Source of the DNA: Bacillota bacterium
GTDB lineage: Bacteria > Bacillota > UBA4882 > UBA8346
Direction: 5' to 3'
Length of the DNA stretch: 64,000 nucleotides
Assembly (NCBI GenBank): GCA_023400055.1
Contig: JAEXFN010000005.1
Coordinates: 124,001 to 188,000 of the forward strand
Shown: piece by piece, positions 24,380 through 32,233 of the stretch
Layout: each line of letters starts with the position of its first letter
Numbering within the stretch: the stretch's first letter is position 1
Translations under genes and position numbers: made by a program
Notes under the pieces: generated by a model
Told to the model about the DNA's origin: nothing
Databases searched by the model: none
What the model saw: the letters and a program-made list of their open reading frames with translations, nothing else

Positions 24380-24769
24380 TTGCGCCTCGCAAGGCCTACC
24401 AAAGCATGGATTGCCATTGCTTTAGTCATTTTCATTATTATCATTGCGTTTGCCGGCATCGCCGATAGGAAGGTGCTGAGTTTAGCTTCGACGGCGACGG
24501 GTTTATGCCCCAACTCGTTGGAATACGGGAATCAAATCGTACTTTCCAATGATAAGCAACCCGGTTTTAATTCGATTTTTGGCTTTATGAAAACGCTATG
24601 GCTTCGGTTAAAAAAAGTCACCGGAATTGAAGTTCCATCCGGTATTTTGAGAAATCATCGGAAGCCGAATCTAGAAGTATTCGTCTTGACCATGGCGTTT
24701 TTTGCGATTTTCTATCAATTATCGCGCACCAGTTCTGAAAAGACTGAAGCTTCCTCTTATCGATTTTAG
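24380..24769 (+). CDS. Small membrane protein of unknown function
   Basis: 129 residues from TTG 24380, chosen because GAGGAGGA lies seven bases upstream; a longer frame from ATG 24308 lacks an RBS. There are two membrane segments: a very hydrophobic one near the start (IAIALVIFIIIIAFAGIA) and one near the end (VFVLTMAFFAIFYQL). Between them lies a polar loop of about 65 residues with a basic patch. No family is recognised. The base composition is AT-rich compared with the core genes, in line with recent acquisition near the tRNA site. Confidence 0.6.
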   Translation: MRLARPTKAWIAIALVIFIIIIAFAGIADRKVLSLASTATGLCPNSLEYGNQIVLSNDKQPGFNSIFGFMKTLWLRLKKVTGIEVPSGILRNHRKPNLEVFVLTMAFFAIFYQLSRTSSEKTEASSYRF

Positions 24770-24808
24770 GCTAGGCTAAGCTAAGCGATAAGATTAGGAG
24801 GTTTCATT

Positions 24809-24880
24809 ATGGAATTGATTGTTGCTGTCTTAATCGTATTATTAATTATTTCTGCTGTCGTAAATAAAAAATACAAATGA
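24809..24880 (+). CDS. 23-residue single-span membrane peptide
   Basis: A very short frame begins at ATG 24809, seven bases after a perfect AGGAGG. The product is MELIVAVLIVLL, then IISAVVNKKYK: one hydrophobic span with a basic C-terminal tail, a plan common to small regulatory membrane peptides and to some type I toxins. It lies 39 bases after the preceding membrane protein gene and is followed by a strong terminator. The strong RBS and the clear topology support a real gene; the function is unknown. Confidence 0.55.
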   Translation: MELIVAVLIVLLIISAVVNKKYK

Positions 24881-24930
24881 AATGACACCCGTTCCCTTTT
24901 GAAGACAGGCGCTTTATGAGCGAATCGACC

Positions 24931-24968
24931 AGCCCTCTAATCGTTTGATATTGATTAGAGGGCTTTTT
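24931..24968 (+). terminator. Strong rho-independent terminator
   Basis: AGCCCTCTAATC and GATTAGAGGGCT form a perfect 12-bp stem followed by TTTTT. Confidence 0.95.
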
Positions 24969-25164
24969 ATTTTTCTGCAAGAGCTGAAAAATTTCAAACG
25001 ACAAGAGTGGAAGAGGAAGCACAAATCCGGGATGCACCGGTGCTGGCTGTCGAAAACGGTTTGATTATCGAACGATACGCTTAAAAGTTGGCCGAAAAGT
25101 TCGGGGAAAGCCGGGGTAAGGTCGAATTTAATCCTTTTTGCAAGAAGGTATTCACTTAGGGAGG

Positions 25165-25183
25165 GGAGAGGTTAAACCTCTCC
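25165..25183 (-). terminator. Hairpin after the Cys/His-rich gene
   Basis: A perfect 7-bp stem with a 5-base loop directly follows the stop codon. There is no T-run, so termination is uncertain. Confidence 0.4.
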
Positions 25184-25354
25184 TCACGTCCAGTGATGCC
25201 CATTGACACATTGATGGGGCTCATGATGATTCGCATCCAAAACGCAATCATTGTGGACCACATTGCATTGTGGGCAGATGCTGTCGCAGCCGTCGGAATG
25301 GGAAGCGTGTCCGCTTTCCTGAGTCGAACCGATATTTTTCAAATCTTGCGCCAT
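25184..25354 (-). CDS. 56-residue Cys/His-rich small protein
   Basis: On the minus strand GGAGG lies seven bases before ATG (25354). The product begins MAQDLKNIGSTQESGHASH and continues with CDSICPQCNVVHNDC, then several His (NHHEPHQC) and a final NGHHWT. Four Cys and about six His in the last 35 residues suggest a metal-binding knuckle, most likely zinc. A perfect hairpin (GGAGAGG-TTAAA-CCTCTCC, 25165-25183) follows the stop. I know no named family for it. It is a single gene facing the neighbouring membrane-protein genes. Confidence 0.65.
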   Translation of the reverse strand: MAQDLKNIGSTQESGHASHSDGCDSICPQCNVVHNDCVLDANHHEPHQCVNGHHWT

Positions 25355-25535
25355 TTGGGAACCTCCAATCTGATTTTGTAAATAATATAACCCGCTTGGC
25401 CCATCCTATACCGAAATTTCAACGGGTTGGTCATGCCGCCCCGCCGAACGGATCATGGCGGAAAGGCCAAAAAGCTTCTCAGGGCTCGTTCCTAAGCTGC
25501 AGCAATTGTAAAAAAAGATGGATGACATATCAAAG

Positions 25536-25847
25536 AGCTCTTTCAGTCGCTCAACAAGCTCATTTTGTGGATAAGTGAGCTCATTTTGTTAATGAAAGAG
25601 CTCATTTTGTGAATAAGTAAGCTCTTTCAGTCACTCAACAAGCTCATTTTGTGGATAAGTGAGCTCATTTTGTTAATGAAAGAGCTCTTTTTGTGAATAA
25701 GTAAGCTCTTTCAGTCACTCAACAAGCTCATTTTGTGGATAAGTGAGCTCTTTTTGTTAATAAAAGAACTCTTTTTGTGAATAAGTGATCTATTCCTGTG
25801 GATAAACGGGAATGCTGAACGCAGTTAACAGTTCCGGCTGTGGATAA
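25536..25847. repeat. 21-bp tandem array 2, with eight phased DnaA-box 9-mers
   Basis: Thirteen 21-base units start at 25536, most with AGCTC. They form three copies of an 84-bp, four-unit super-repeat followed by a degenerate unit. Perfect DnaA boxes occur on the minus strand, seen here as TGTGGATAA at 25566, 25650, 25734, 25797 and 25839 and as TGTGAATAA at 25608, 25692 and 25776. The steps between them are 42,42,42,42,42,21,42. The last box lies in non-repeat sequence yet keeps the phase. Units of the form CTTTCAGTCACTCAACAAGC match array 1. In-frame stops recur on the plus strand, so it is not coding. Confidence 0.93.
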
Positions 25848-25918
25848 GTCGGAAAAGTAGCAGTTAAAACGTTTAAAGTCAGAAATTGGATTGGATCCGC
25901 TAATCCTTGAATCCGGCG

Positions 25919-25933
25919 AATCATGGTTCAGAC
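25919..25933 (+). repeat. AATCATGGTTCAGAC dispersed repeat copy
   Basis: One mismatch to AATCCTGGTTCAGAC. The upstream CCTTGAATCCG is shared with the inverted copy near 26060-26098. Confidence 0.6.
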
Positions 25934-26059
25934 AAGTTCCCTTCCAGTCCAATCCGTACTTTTTCCAAAGGGGCTGAGGTGGACCTTCCTTAATTACATT
26001 ATTTAGAATGATTTATGGAAATTGGCAGGAGGTTGGGCGAAAGTGGGAGAAGTTAAATT

Positions 26060-26074
26060 GTCTGAACCAGGATT
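26060..26074 (-). repeat. Inverted AATCCTGGTTCAGAC repeat copy
   Basis: GTCTGAACCAGGATT is the exact reverse complement of the 15-mer. It continues into GGATTCAAGG, which pairs with the copy at 25.9 kb, so the two form a long imperfect inverted pair. Confidence 0.6.
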
Positions 26075-26158
26075 AGTCAGGATTTACGGATTCAAGGGAT
26101 GAGAACGTGGTAGTGTGCGATGTTTTAAGCCTTTAAATAAATTTGAGAAATCCAGACC

Positions 26159-26174
26159 AATCCTGGTTCAGACG
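26159..26174 (+). repeat. Direct repeat upstream of GxxExxY gene
   Basis: AATCCTGGTTCAGACG, identical to 26613-26628 downstream of the gene and in the same orientation. Confidence 0.75.
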
Positions 26175-26248
26175 ATGGTTAATTTGTTTTTACCGGGGGG
26201 CTCCAGTTAAAGCACGAAGACATCACCAGGCGGGTTATCGGTTGTGCA

Positions 26249-26578
26249 ATGCGGGTTCATGCTACGCTGGGAAACGGCTTTCAAGAGGTTATTTATCAAC
26301 GAGCCATGAATATTGAAATGGAACTTGAAGGATTGAATTTTCAACGGGAAAAAGACATGACTATCTTTTACCGTGACCGGCAAATCGGAACCCGGAGAGC
26401 GGATTTTTTCGTCGAAGATTGCGTGATGGTAGAGTTAAAAGCATTGTCGCAATTGGAGGACGTTCATTATGCCCAAGCGCGGAATTATCTTGAAGCTTAT
26501 AATATCGAAGTGGGCTTGTTACTTAACTTTGGAGCAAAGAGTCTGGAGTTCAAAAGATTGTTCAAACGTAATGTTTGA
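26249..26578 (+). CDS. GxxExxY family protein (PD-(D/E)XK nuclease-like)
   Basis: 109 residues from ATG 26249. The name-giving motif GNGFQEVIYQRAM is present, followed by the nuclease-like core RRADFFVEDCVMVELKALSQL (D...ExK pattern) and YAQARNYLEAYNIEVGLLLNFG. Homology clearly starts upstream: the frame reads LKHEDITRRVIGCAM before this ATG, as in intact relatives, but back to the stop at 26180 there is no ATG, GTG or TTG. So the natural start seems to have been lost and the gene is either shortened or dead. It is bracketed by direct repeats typical of the surroundings of this family. Confidence 0.8.
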   Translation: MRVHATLGNGFQEVIYQRAMNIEMELEGLNFQREKDMTIFYRDRQIGTRRADFFVEDCVMVELKALSQLEDVHYAQARNYLEAYNIEVGLLLNFGAKSLEFKRLFKRNV

Positions 26579-26612
26579 TGCTTTGAATCTTTTCATCCGT
26601 AAAATCCCGACT

Positions 26613-26628
26613 AATCCTGGTTCAGACG
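26613..26628 (+). repeat. Direct repeat downstream of GxxExxY gene
   Basis: AATCCTGGTTCAGACG, identical to 26159-26174. The two copies bracket the gene and its flanks at a distance of 454 bases. Confidence 0.75.
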
Positions 26629-26671
26629 GGTTCGCAGACATTCGAGAATCACACGGGAAAGCAGTGATACC

Positions 26672-27373
26672 ATGGACAATCCCAGATCCCAATGGAACGC
26701 CAGGCAAACCCGGTTGCGGGAGCTGCTCGGCAAGGCGGACCGTTTTGAAGAGGCCATCGCCTTATGCCTGGAGCAGCACGCCATGGTCCATGCCGCGGCG
26801 GTGTCGGGGAGCGACGGGCCGACCTTTGAGGATGAATTATGGGAAGGGCTGGACGAGAGCGGCTTCCGGACCCTGCCGACCCTCAGGGATGAAGAAACCA
26901 TCGCCTGGGGCATCTGGCACATCAGCCGGATCGAGGACATCACCATGAATCTGCTGGTGGCCGGGGACGATCAGCTGTTTGACGCCGGCTGGCAGGAGCG
27001 GTTGAAGATCGGCGTCCGCGACACCGGCAACGCGATGACCGCTGCGGAAATGCTCGCCTTCAGCGCGGCGGTCGACATGATGGAGTTGCGCAACTACCGC
27101 GCCGCGGTGGGCCGGAAGACCCGCGGCATCATTCGGGGGTTGACGGCGCCGGACTTGAAACGCAAAATGAAACCCGCCGCCTTGCAGCGGATCCTGGCCG
27201 AAGGGGCGGTGCTTGATGTCCCCGACGCCCGCTGGCTGGTGGATTTCTGGGGCCGCAAGAATGTGGCCGGCTTGCTATTGATGCCGGCCACCCGCCATCC
27301 GCTGGTCCACCTGAACGAGGCCCGGCGGGTCAAGGCCAAATGCCGTGCCGGGCGCGTCCGAACCGGTTCGTGA
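26672..27373 (+). CDS. DinB-like four-helix protein
   Basis: 233 residues, all-helical composition. The N-terminal half shows ALCLEQHAMVH and the second metal-site helix IAWGIWHISRIEDITMNLLVAG (WHxxRxED), which together resemble the DinB/YfiT metal-binding bundle. The C-terminal third (FWGRKNVAGLLLMPATRHPLVHLNEA) adds a further conserved H-P-x-x-H segment. Family members often are thiol-dependent transferases or damage-inducible proteins; the substrate is unknown. High GC content marks a return to core-like sequence after the AT-rich region. A weak RBS makes the exact start less sure. Confidence 0.75.
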   Translation: MDNPRSQWNARQTRLRELLGKADRFEEAIALCLEQHAMVHAAAVSGSDGPTFEDELWEGLDESGFRTLPTLRDEETIAWGIWHISRIEDITMNLLVAGDDQLFDAGWQERLKIGVRDTGNAMTAAEMLAFSAAVDMMELRNYRAAVGRKTRGIIRGLTAPDLKRKMKPAALQRILAEGAVLDVPDARWLVDFWGRKNVAGLLLMPATRHPLVHLNEARRVKAKCRAGRVRTGS

Positions 27374-27406
27374 GAAGCACCAATCTCCGCTGCACCGTCC
27401 CTTTCC

Positions 27407-29017
27407 TCAGCGGAACATGGCGATGAAGGAGTCGAACAAGACCCGGACGTCAAACTGCCCCGGGTAGATGGGGGGAATCTCCTTGTCCAGCCCGAGCAGG
27501 GTGTAAACCGCCATCTGGGCCGAACGGACCGAGTATTCCACCGTAAAGACGACATCGTCGGGGATCTCGCAGAACTGGCCGATAAAGGCGAGATTGGTCG
27601 AGCCGGGCGGGACCACCGGTGGCCGGTCCTGTTTGGAGCGGGCCAGGAACTGGCTGGTGATGAAGGGCATCAGGCACGGGATGCAGTTGGAGGTCTTCAG
27701 GAACGACGGCAGCCGGTCGGCCAAATGGAGCTGACCGCGGAGTTCGGTCAGGATCTCCGCGCCGCTGCACTCGGCCATTTTTTTCGGCACAAAATTGCCC
27801 GGTTCGTTGGGGAACAGGCCATAGCCCCAGAAAACCCGGACCTCTTCCGGCTGATTGATAAAATGGGGCTGATGGGCCAGGACGATCGACATCAGCCAGT
27901 TCGAATCCTTGAAGGTGACCAGCGCTCCGGTCCCGGGCGGATTGCCGGAGAACTCCTCCATCCATTGAAAGAAAGCCAGATCGTGGCAGGTGACGGTGAA
28001 CGATTCCCAGAAGGATTCCGGAATATGGTCGGCGAATACGCCAGGGTTGCCCAGGCCCGGCTGCTTGTTGGCGATATTCTCCCAGAGCCGCCAGGAGCTG
28101 CCTTTGCCGGCCAGCCGGGGCGGCGCGGACATCGACCCCAGGCTGGAGCCTTCCACCATCGAGCCGTTGGTCACGAAGACCAGGTCGCCGGGTTGAATGG
28201 CAATCTCCTGGCGGTCCCCGTCGCGGGAGCAGTGCAGCCGGGTGACGGTATACTCGGCCTTGGACTTGAAATCCAGCTCCTCGACCCGGGTGTTCGTTTC
28301 CAGGCGGACGCCGTGCGCCTGGAGCCATTTCAACAGCGGCAGCACCAGTGAGTCGTACTGATTGTACGGCGTGCGGCGCACGCCGGCCAAGGTATGGATG
28401 CGCGGGAATTCGTGAATGAAACGGTGCAGATAGCGTTGGAACTCGATCAGACTGTGCCAGGGTTGAAAGGCAAAGGTCGTCGCCCACATATACCAGAAGT
28501 TGGTGGTGAAGAAGGCCGGTCCGAACCACTGGTTGATCCGGGCCGGTCCCAGCGAATCTTCGGGCGCGGCCATCAGTTTCGCCAATTCCAGCCGGTCCTG
28601 ATTGCTAAAGCCCATCGACGATACATCGACAATGGCGCCGTTGCCGTCGACCAGCCGGGCGCGGGCCTTGGTTTGGATCTGGCGGTTGAAAGCCACGATC
28701 TCGTCGCGCACGGTCCGGTCGGGATCCTGCAGCGAAGGGATAGTCCTGAAGAGATCCCAGGTGCATTCGTAGGTCTCGTCATTCAGCATCCGGCCGCCCC
28801 GAATGACATACCCCGTCTCGGCGCTGCCGACGCCATCCAAGCCGCCGCCGCTGATCTTCAACTCCTCCAGAATATGGATGTTTTGGCCGAGAATATGGCC
28901 GTCCCGGATCAAAAAAGCGGCCCCGGCCAATGCGGCGATGCCGCCCCCGACGAAATAAGCCTGGAGCGTCCGGCGGTCCGCCGGCGCCGTTTTCCTGTTT
29001 TGCAGCTCCGTCTCCAA
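27407..29017 (-). CDS. ohyA: Oleate hydratase (FAD-dependent fatty acid double-bond hydratase)
   Basis: 536 residues. This is the family first named 67-kDa myosin-cross-reactive antigen; it adds water to cis-9 double bonds of unsaturated fatty acids. The N-terminal FAD fold reads AYFVGGGIAALAGAAFLIRDG, followed by EELKISGGGLDG, GYVIRGGRMLNDETYECTWD and the NQYDSLVLPLLKWL region. I choose TTG 29017 with GGGGAGGAA seven bases upstream over GTG 29050, which has no RBS. It is a lone gene between the DinB-like gene and uvrA. Roles in fatty-acid detoxification or membrane adaptation are known elsewhere; here they are inference. Confidence 0.94.
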   Translation of the reverse strand: METELQNRKTAPADRRTLQAYFVGGGIAALAGAAFLIRDGHILGQNIHILEELKISGGGLDGVGSAETGYVIRGGRMLNDETYECTWDLFRTIPSLQDPDRTVRDEIVAFNRQIQTKARARLVDGNGAIVDVSSMGFSNQDRLELAKLMAAPEDSLGPARINQWFGPAFFTTNFWYMWATTFAFQPWHSLIEFQRYLHRFIHEFPRIHTLAGVRRTPYNQYDSLVLPLLKWLQAHGVRLETNTRVEELDFKSKAEYTVTRLHCSRDGDRQEIAIQPGDLVFVTNGSMVEGSSLGSMSAPPRLAGKGSSWRLWENIANKQPGLGNPGVFADHIPESFWESFTVTCHDLAFFQWMEEFSGNPPGTGALVTFKDSNWLMSIVLAHQPHFINQPEEVRVFWGYGLFPNEPGNFVPKKMAECSGAEILTELRGQLHLADRLPSFLKTSNCIPCLMPFITSQFLARSKQDRPPVVPPGSTNLAFIGQFCEIPDDVVFTVEYSVRSAQMAVYTLLGLDKEIPPIYPGQFDVRVLFDSFIAMFR

Positions 29018-29250
29018 CTGCGATTTCCTCCCCTTGCTATCCTTTGGCACAGGTAATATTATAAGGAAGATCCGGGCCGGCTATTCTCAAGCCGGCGGCG
29101 CGGGATAAGCCATTGCTTGAAAAACGCCGTCTTTCGGCAAATTTTATGAAATGTTTAGATCAGCAAGGGGATTCCGTGCGCTATGATGAAAGCGAGGCCC
29201 GGCTCGTCTTTAGATTGCAATGGGGTCTGATTCCGGGACGGAATTGGCTA
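29018..29250. other. Intergenic region between divergent ohyA and uvrA
   Basis: No supported gene. One short open frame (from 29113) has neither an RBS nor a recognisable product. Confidence 0.4.
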
Positions 29251-29279
29251 TTGACAGCAAACACATGTTCGTTTAAAGT
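29251..29279 (+). promoter_or_regulatory. uvrA promoter with LexA (SOS) box in the spacer
   Basis: TTGACA (29251-29256), 17 bases, TAAAGT (29274-29279). Within the spacer CAAAC-ACAT-GTTCG (29258-29271) matches the Gram-positive SOS box CGAAC-N4-GTTCG with a single mismatch. uvrA is a classical SOS gene, so repression by LexA bound over the promoter is expected. Confidence 0.75.
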
Positions 29280-29398
29280 AGAGAGGATGAAGTTTGGTAA
29301 TTTTATCGATTTAAATTGCTTTATTTTATCAATTGAGGAAAAATTTCCGGTTGTTGAGGCAAACTAGCGTAACCGGGTATGCAACGGAGGACATAGCG

Positions 29399-32224
29399 TT
29401 GTCAAGCAATAATATCATCATTAAAGGGGCCCGTGAACATAACCTCAAAAATATCGATCTGGAGATTCCCCGCGACAAACTGGTGGTTTTCACCGGTTTA
29501 TCGGGTTCCGGCAAATCATCGCTGGCGTTTGACACCATTTACGCGGAGGGCCAGCGCCGCTACGTGGAATCGCTGTCGGCCTATGCCCGGCAGTTTCTGG
29601 GTCAGATGGACAAACCGGATGTCGACTCCATCGAGGGGCTCTCGCCAGCGATTTCCATTGACCAGAAGACCACCAGTCACAACCCCCGTTCCACGGTGGG
29701 GACCGTCACCGAAATCTATGACTATCTGCGATTGCTCTACGCGCGGATCGGCCATCCCTATTGCCCGAACTGCCATCAACCCATCGCCCAGCAGACGGTG
29801 GAGCAAATCGTCGATCAGGTGATGGCGCTGCCGGAGGGAACCAAGTTTATGGTCCTGGCGCCGGTGGTGCGGCGGCGCAAGGGCGAATACGACAAGCTCT
29901 TCGAGGACTTCCGCAAAGACGGCTTCGTGCGGGTCCGGGTCGACGGCGAGATTCACGAGTTGAGCGAGAGCTTCGCGCTGGAGAAGTACAAGCAACATAC
30001 CATCGAGGTGGTGGTCGACCGGCTGGTCCGCCGGCCCGATCTGGGCCAGCGTCTCTCCGATTCGGTCGAATTGGCCCTGAAGCTCGCCAAGGGACTGGTC
30101 ACCATCCTGACCACCGACGGCGCAGAATATCTCTATAGTGAGAAGTTCGCCTGCCCGGATTGCGGTTTCAGTTTCGAGGAGCTGACGCCGCGGATGTTCT
30201 CCTTCAACAGCCCCTACGGTGCCTGCCCCGACTGCTCCGGACTGGGCATGAAGATGGAGATCGACCCGGAGCTGGTCATCGACAAAGAGCGCACGCTCAA
30301 CGAGGGCGGCATCAAAGTCTGGAGTGCCGATCAGGATTCCTGGTCGCTGCAATATTTACAGGCCGTCGCAAAGCACTTCAAGATCGACCCTAACAAGCCC
30401 CTAAAGCTGCTCACCCCGAAGCAATTGGACGTGCTACTCTACGGGACGCGCGGCGAGAAGATCGAAATTTCCTACCAGGGGCAGAACCGGGAGTTCAAAC
30501 ACCAGGCGGCCTTCGAAGGGGTCGCCAACAACCTGGAGCGGCGCTATCGCGAGACCAACTCCGAATATATGCGGCGCGAAATCGAACGGTACATGCGGGT
30601 GAAGCCCTGCGCCTCCTGCCAGGGCACCCGCTTGAAGAAAGAGAGCCTGGCGGTACTGATCGGTGGCCTCAATATCAGCCAGTTGACCGCCAAATCGATC
30701 CTGGACGCCCGGGATTTCCTGGGGAACCTGCAGCTGACCGAGAGGGAGAGCGCCATCGCCCGCCTGATCCTGAAGGAGATCAACGAGCGGCTGGGTTTTC
30801 TGATCAATGTCGGACTGGACTATCTGACCCTGGACCGGACCGCCGGGACGCTCTCCGGCGGCGAGGCGCAACGGATCCGGCTGGCCACCCAGATCGGCTC
30901 GTCGCTGGTGGGCGTGCTTTATATTCTGGACGAACCCAGCATCGGGCTGCATCAACGGGATAACCAGCGCTTGATCGATACCCTCAAGGGGTTGCGCGAT
31001 CTCGGCAACACCATCGTCGTGGTGGAACACGATGAAGATATGATCCGCCAGGCTGACTACGTGGTGGACATCGGCCCCGGTGCCGGAGTGCACGGCGGCT
31101 GGGTGGTAGCCGCCGGCGAACTGGACGCGGTCATGAAGGAGCCGCACTCGCTGACCGGGCAATACCTCTGCGGCGCCCAACGGATCGAGCTGCCCAGGCA
31201 GCGCCGCAAACCCAACGGGAAGTATCTGGAAGTGAAAGGCGCCCGGGAGCACAATCTCAAGGGAATCGACGTCAAGGTGCCGCTGGGGCTGTTCGTCTGC
31301 GTTACTGGAGTCTCCGGTTCCGGCAAGAGCACTCTGGTGAACGATATCCTCTATCCAGTGGCCGCCACCAAGCTCAATAAGGCGACCACGCTGGACGCCG
31401 GAGCGCACGACGCCCTCTTCGGGCTGGAACATCTGGAGAAGGTCATCGCCATCGACCAGTCGCCCATCGGCCGGACGCCCCGTTCCAATCCGGCGACCTA
31501 CACCGGGGTCTTCGATCCCATTCGCGAACTTTTCGCCGAGACGCCCGAAGCCAAGATGCGCGGCTACACCCTGGGCCGCTTCTCCTTTAACGTCAAGGGC
31601 GGCCGCTGCGAAGCTTGCGCCGGGGACGGCATCATCAAGATCGAGATGCACTTCCTGCCCGATGTCTACGTGCCTTGCGAGGTCTGTAAGGGAAAACGTT
31701 ACAACCGGGAGACGCTGGAGGTCAAATACAAGGGCAAAACCATTTCGGAAGTACTGGACATGACGGTCGAGGAAGCCCTGGACTTCTTCTATAATATTCC
31801 CAAGGTTAAACGGAAGCTGCAAACCCTGCATGACGTAGGTCTGGACTATGTCAAGCTCGGCCAGCCGGCAACCACCCTCTCCGGCGGCGAGGCCCAGCGG
31901 GTCAAGCTGGCCACCGAACTGTCGCGCCGTTCCAACGGCAAGACCCTCTATATCCTGGACGAGCCGACCACCGGCCTGCATTTCGCCGATACCCACAAGC
32001 TGCTCCAGGTGTTGCAGCGACTGGTGGAAGCCGGCGATACGGTGCTGGTGATCGAGCACAACCTGGATGTGATCAAGACAGCCGACTATCTGATCGACCT
32101 CGGCCCCGAGGGCGGCGAACGGGGCGGACAAGTGCTGGTAACCGGGACGCCGGAGGAGATCGCCAAATTCCCCGGTTCTTATACCGGCCAGTTCTTGAAG
32201 CCGATGTTAAAAATGAAGTCTTAG
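29399..32224 (+). CDS. uvrA: Excinuclease ABC subunit A
   Basis: 941 residues, normal length. UvrA is the DNA-damage sensor of nucleotide excision repair. Two ABC modules are visible: Walker [10 protein letters not shown] near the start and GVSGSGKST in the second half, with [17 protein letters not shown] and [17 protein letters not shown] signatures. Zinc-finger Cys pairs [11 protein letters not shown]...CPDCSGLG and the second CEACAGDG...CEVCKGKR are present. Start TTG 29399 follows GGAGG; a longer frame from 29333 lacks an RBS. uvrC lies 1.2 kb downstream, but uvrB is not in the window. Confidence 0.97.
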   Translation: MSSNNIIIKGAREHNLKNIDLEIPRDKLVVFTGLSGSGKSSLAFDTIYAEGQRRYVESLSAYARQFLGQMDKPDVDSIEGLSPAISIDQKTTSHNPRSTVGTVTEIYDYLRLLYARIGHPYCPNCHQPIAQQTVEQIVDQVMALPEGTKFMVLAPVVRRRKGEYDKLFEDFRKDGFVRVRVDGEIHELSESFALEKYKQHTIEVVVDRLVRRPDLGQRLSDSVELALKLAKGLVTILTTDGAEYLYSEKFACPDCGFSFEELTPRMFSFNSPYGACPDCSGLGMKMEIDPELVIDKERTLNEGGIKVWSADQDSWSLQYLQAVAKHFKIDPNKPLKLLTPKQLDVLLYGTRGEKIEISYQGQNREFKHQAAFEGVANNLERRYRETNSEYMRREIERYMRVKPCASCQGTRLKKESLAVLIGGLNISQLTAKSILDARDFLGNLQLTERESAIARLILKEINERLGFLINVGLDYLTLDRTAGTLSGGEAQRIRLATQIGSSLVGVLYILDEPSIGLHQRDNQRLIDTLKGLRDLGNTIVVVEHDEDMIRQADYVVDIGPGAGVHGGWVVAAGELDAVMKEPHSLTGQYLCGAQRIELPRQRRKPNGKYLEVKGAREHNLKGIDVKVPLGLFVCVTGVSGSGKSTLVNDILYPVAATKLNKATTLDAGAHDALFGLEHLEKVIAIDQSPIGRTPRSNPATYTGVFDPIRELFAETPEAKMRGYTLGRFSFNVKGGRCEACAGDGIIKIEMHFLPDVYVPCEVCKGKRYNRETLEVKYKGKTISEVLDMTVEEALDFFYNIPKVKRKLQTLHDVGLDYVKLGQPATTLSGGEAQRVKLATELSRRSNGKTLYILDEPTTGLHFADTHKLLQVLQRLVEAGDTVLVIEHNLDVIKTADYLIDLGPEGGERGGQVLVTGTPEEIAKFPGSYTGQFLKPMLKMKS

Positions 32225-32233
32225 CCGGACCAT

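Larger units (their letters stand above)
25848..26248. other. AT-rich intergenic stretch with dispersed repeats
   Basis: No gene seen before the GxxExxY frame. The stretch holds three copies of a GGTTCAGAC-containing repeat (25919-25933, 26060-26074 inverted, and 26159-26174). Confidence 0.5.

Noticed and set aside
24969..25163. Short frame with EEEAQIRDAPVLAVENGLIIERYA
   Set aside because: It could be a fragment of some larger protein, but it has no start, no family I recognise, and stops quickly.
25536..25847. CRISPR array
   Set aside because: Units are contiguous 21-mers without unique spacers, and no cas genes are present in the window.
29113..29367. 84-codon frame between ohyA and uvrA
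   Set aside because: It covers the uvrA promoter and LexA box, lacks an RBS and looks random.
30434..32131. 565-codon minus-strand frame antisense to uvrA
   Set aside because: Composition is that of a GC-rich shadow of a real gene; no RBS, no homology recognised, and uvrA is certain.
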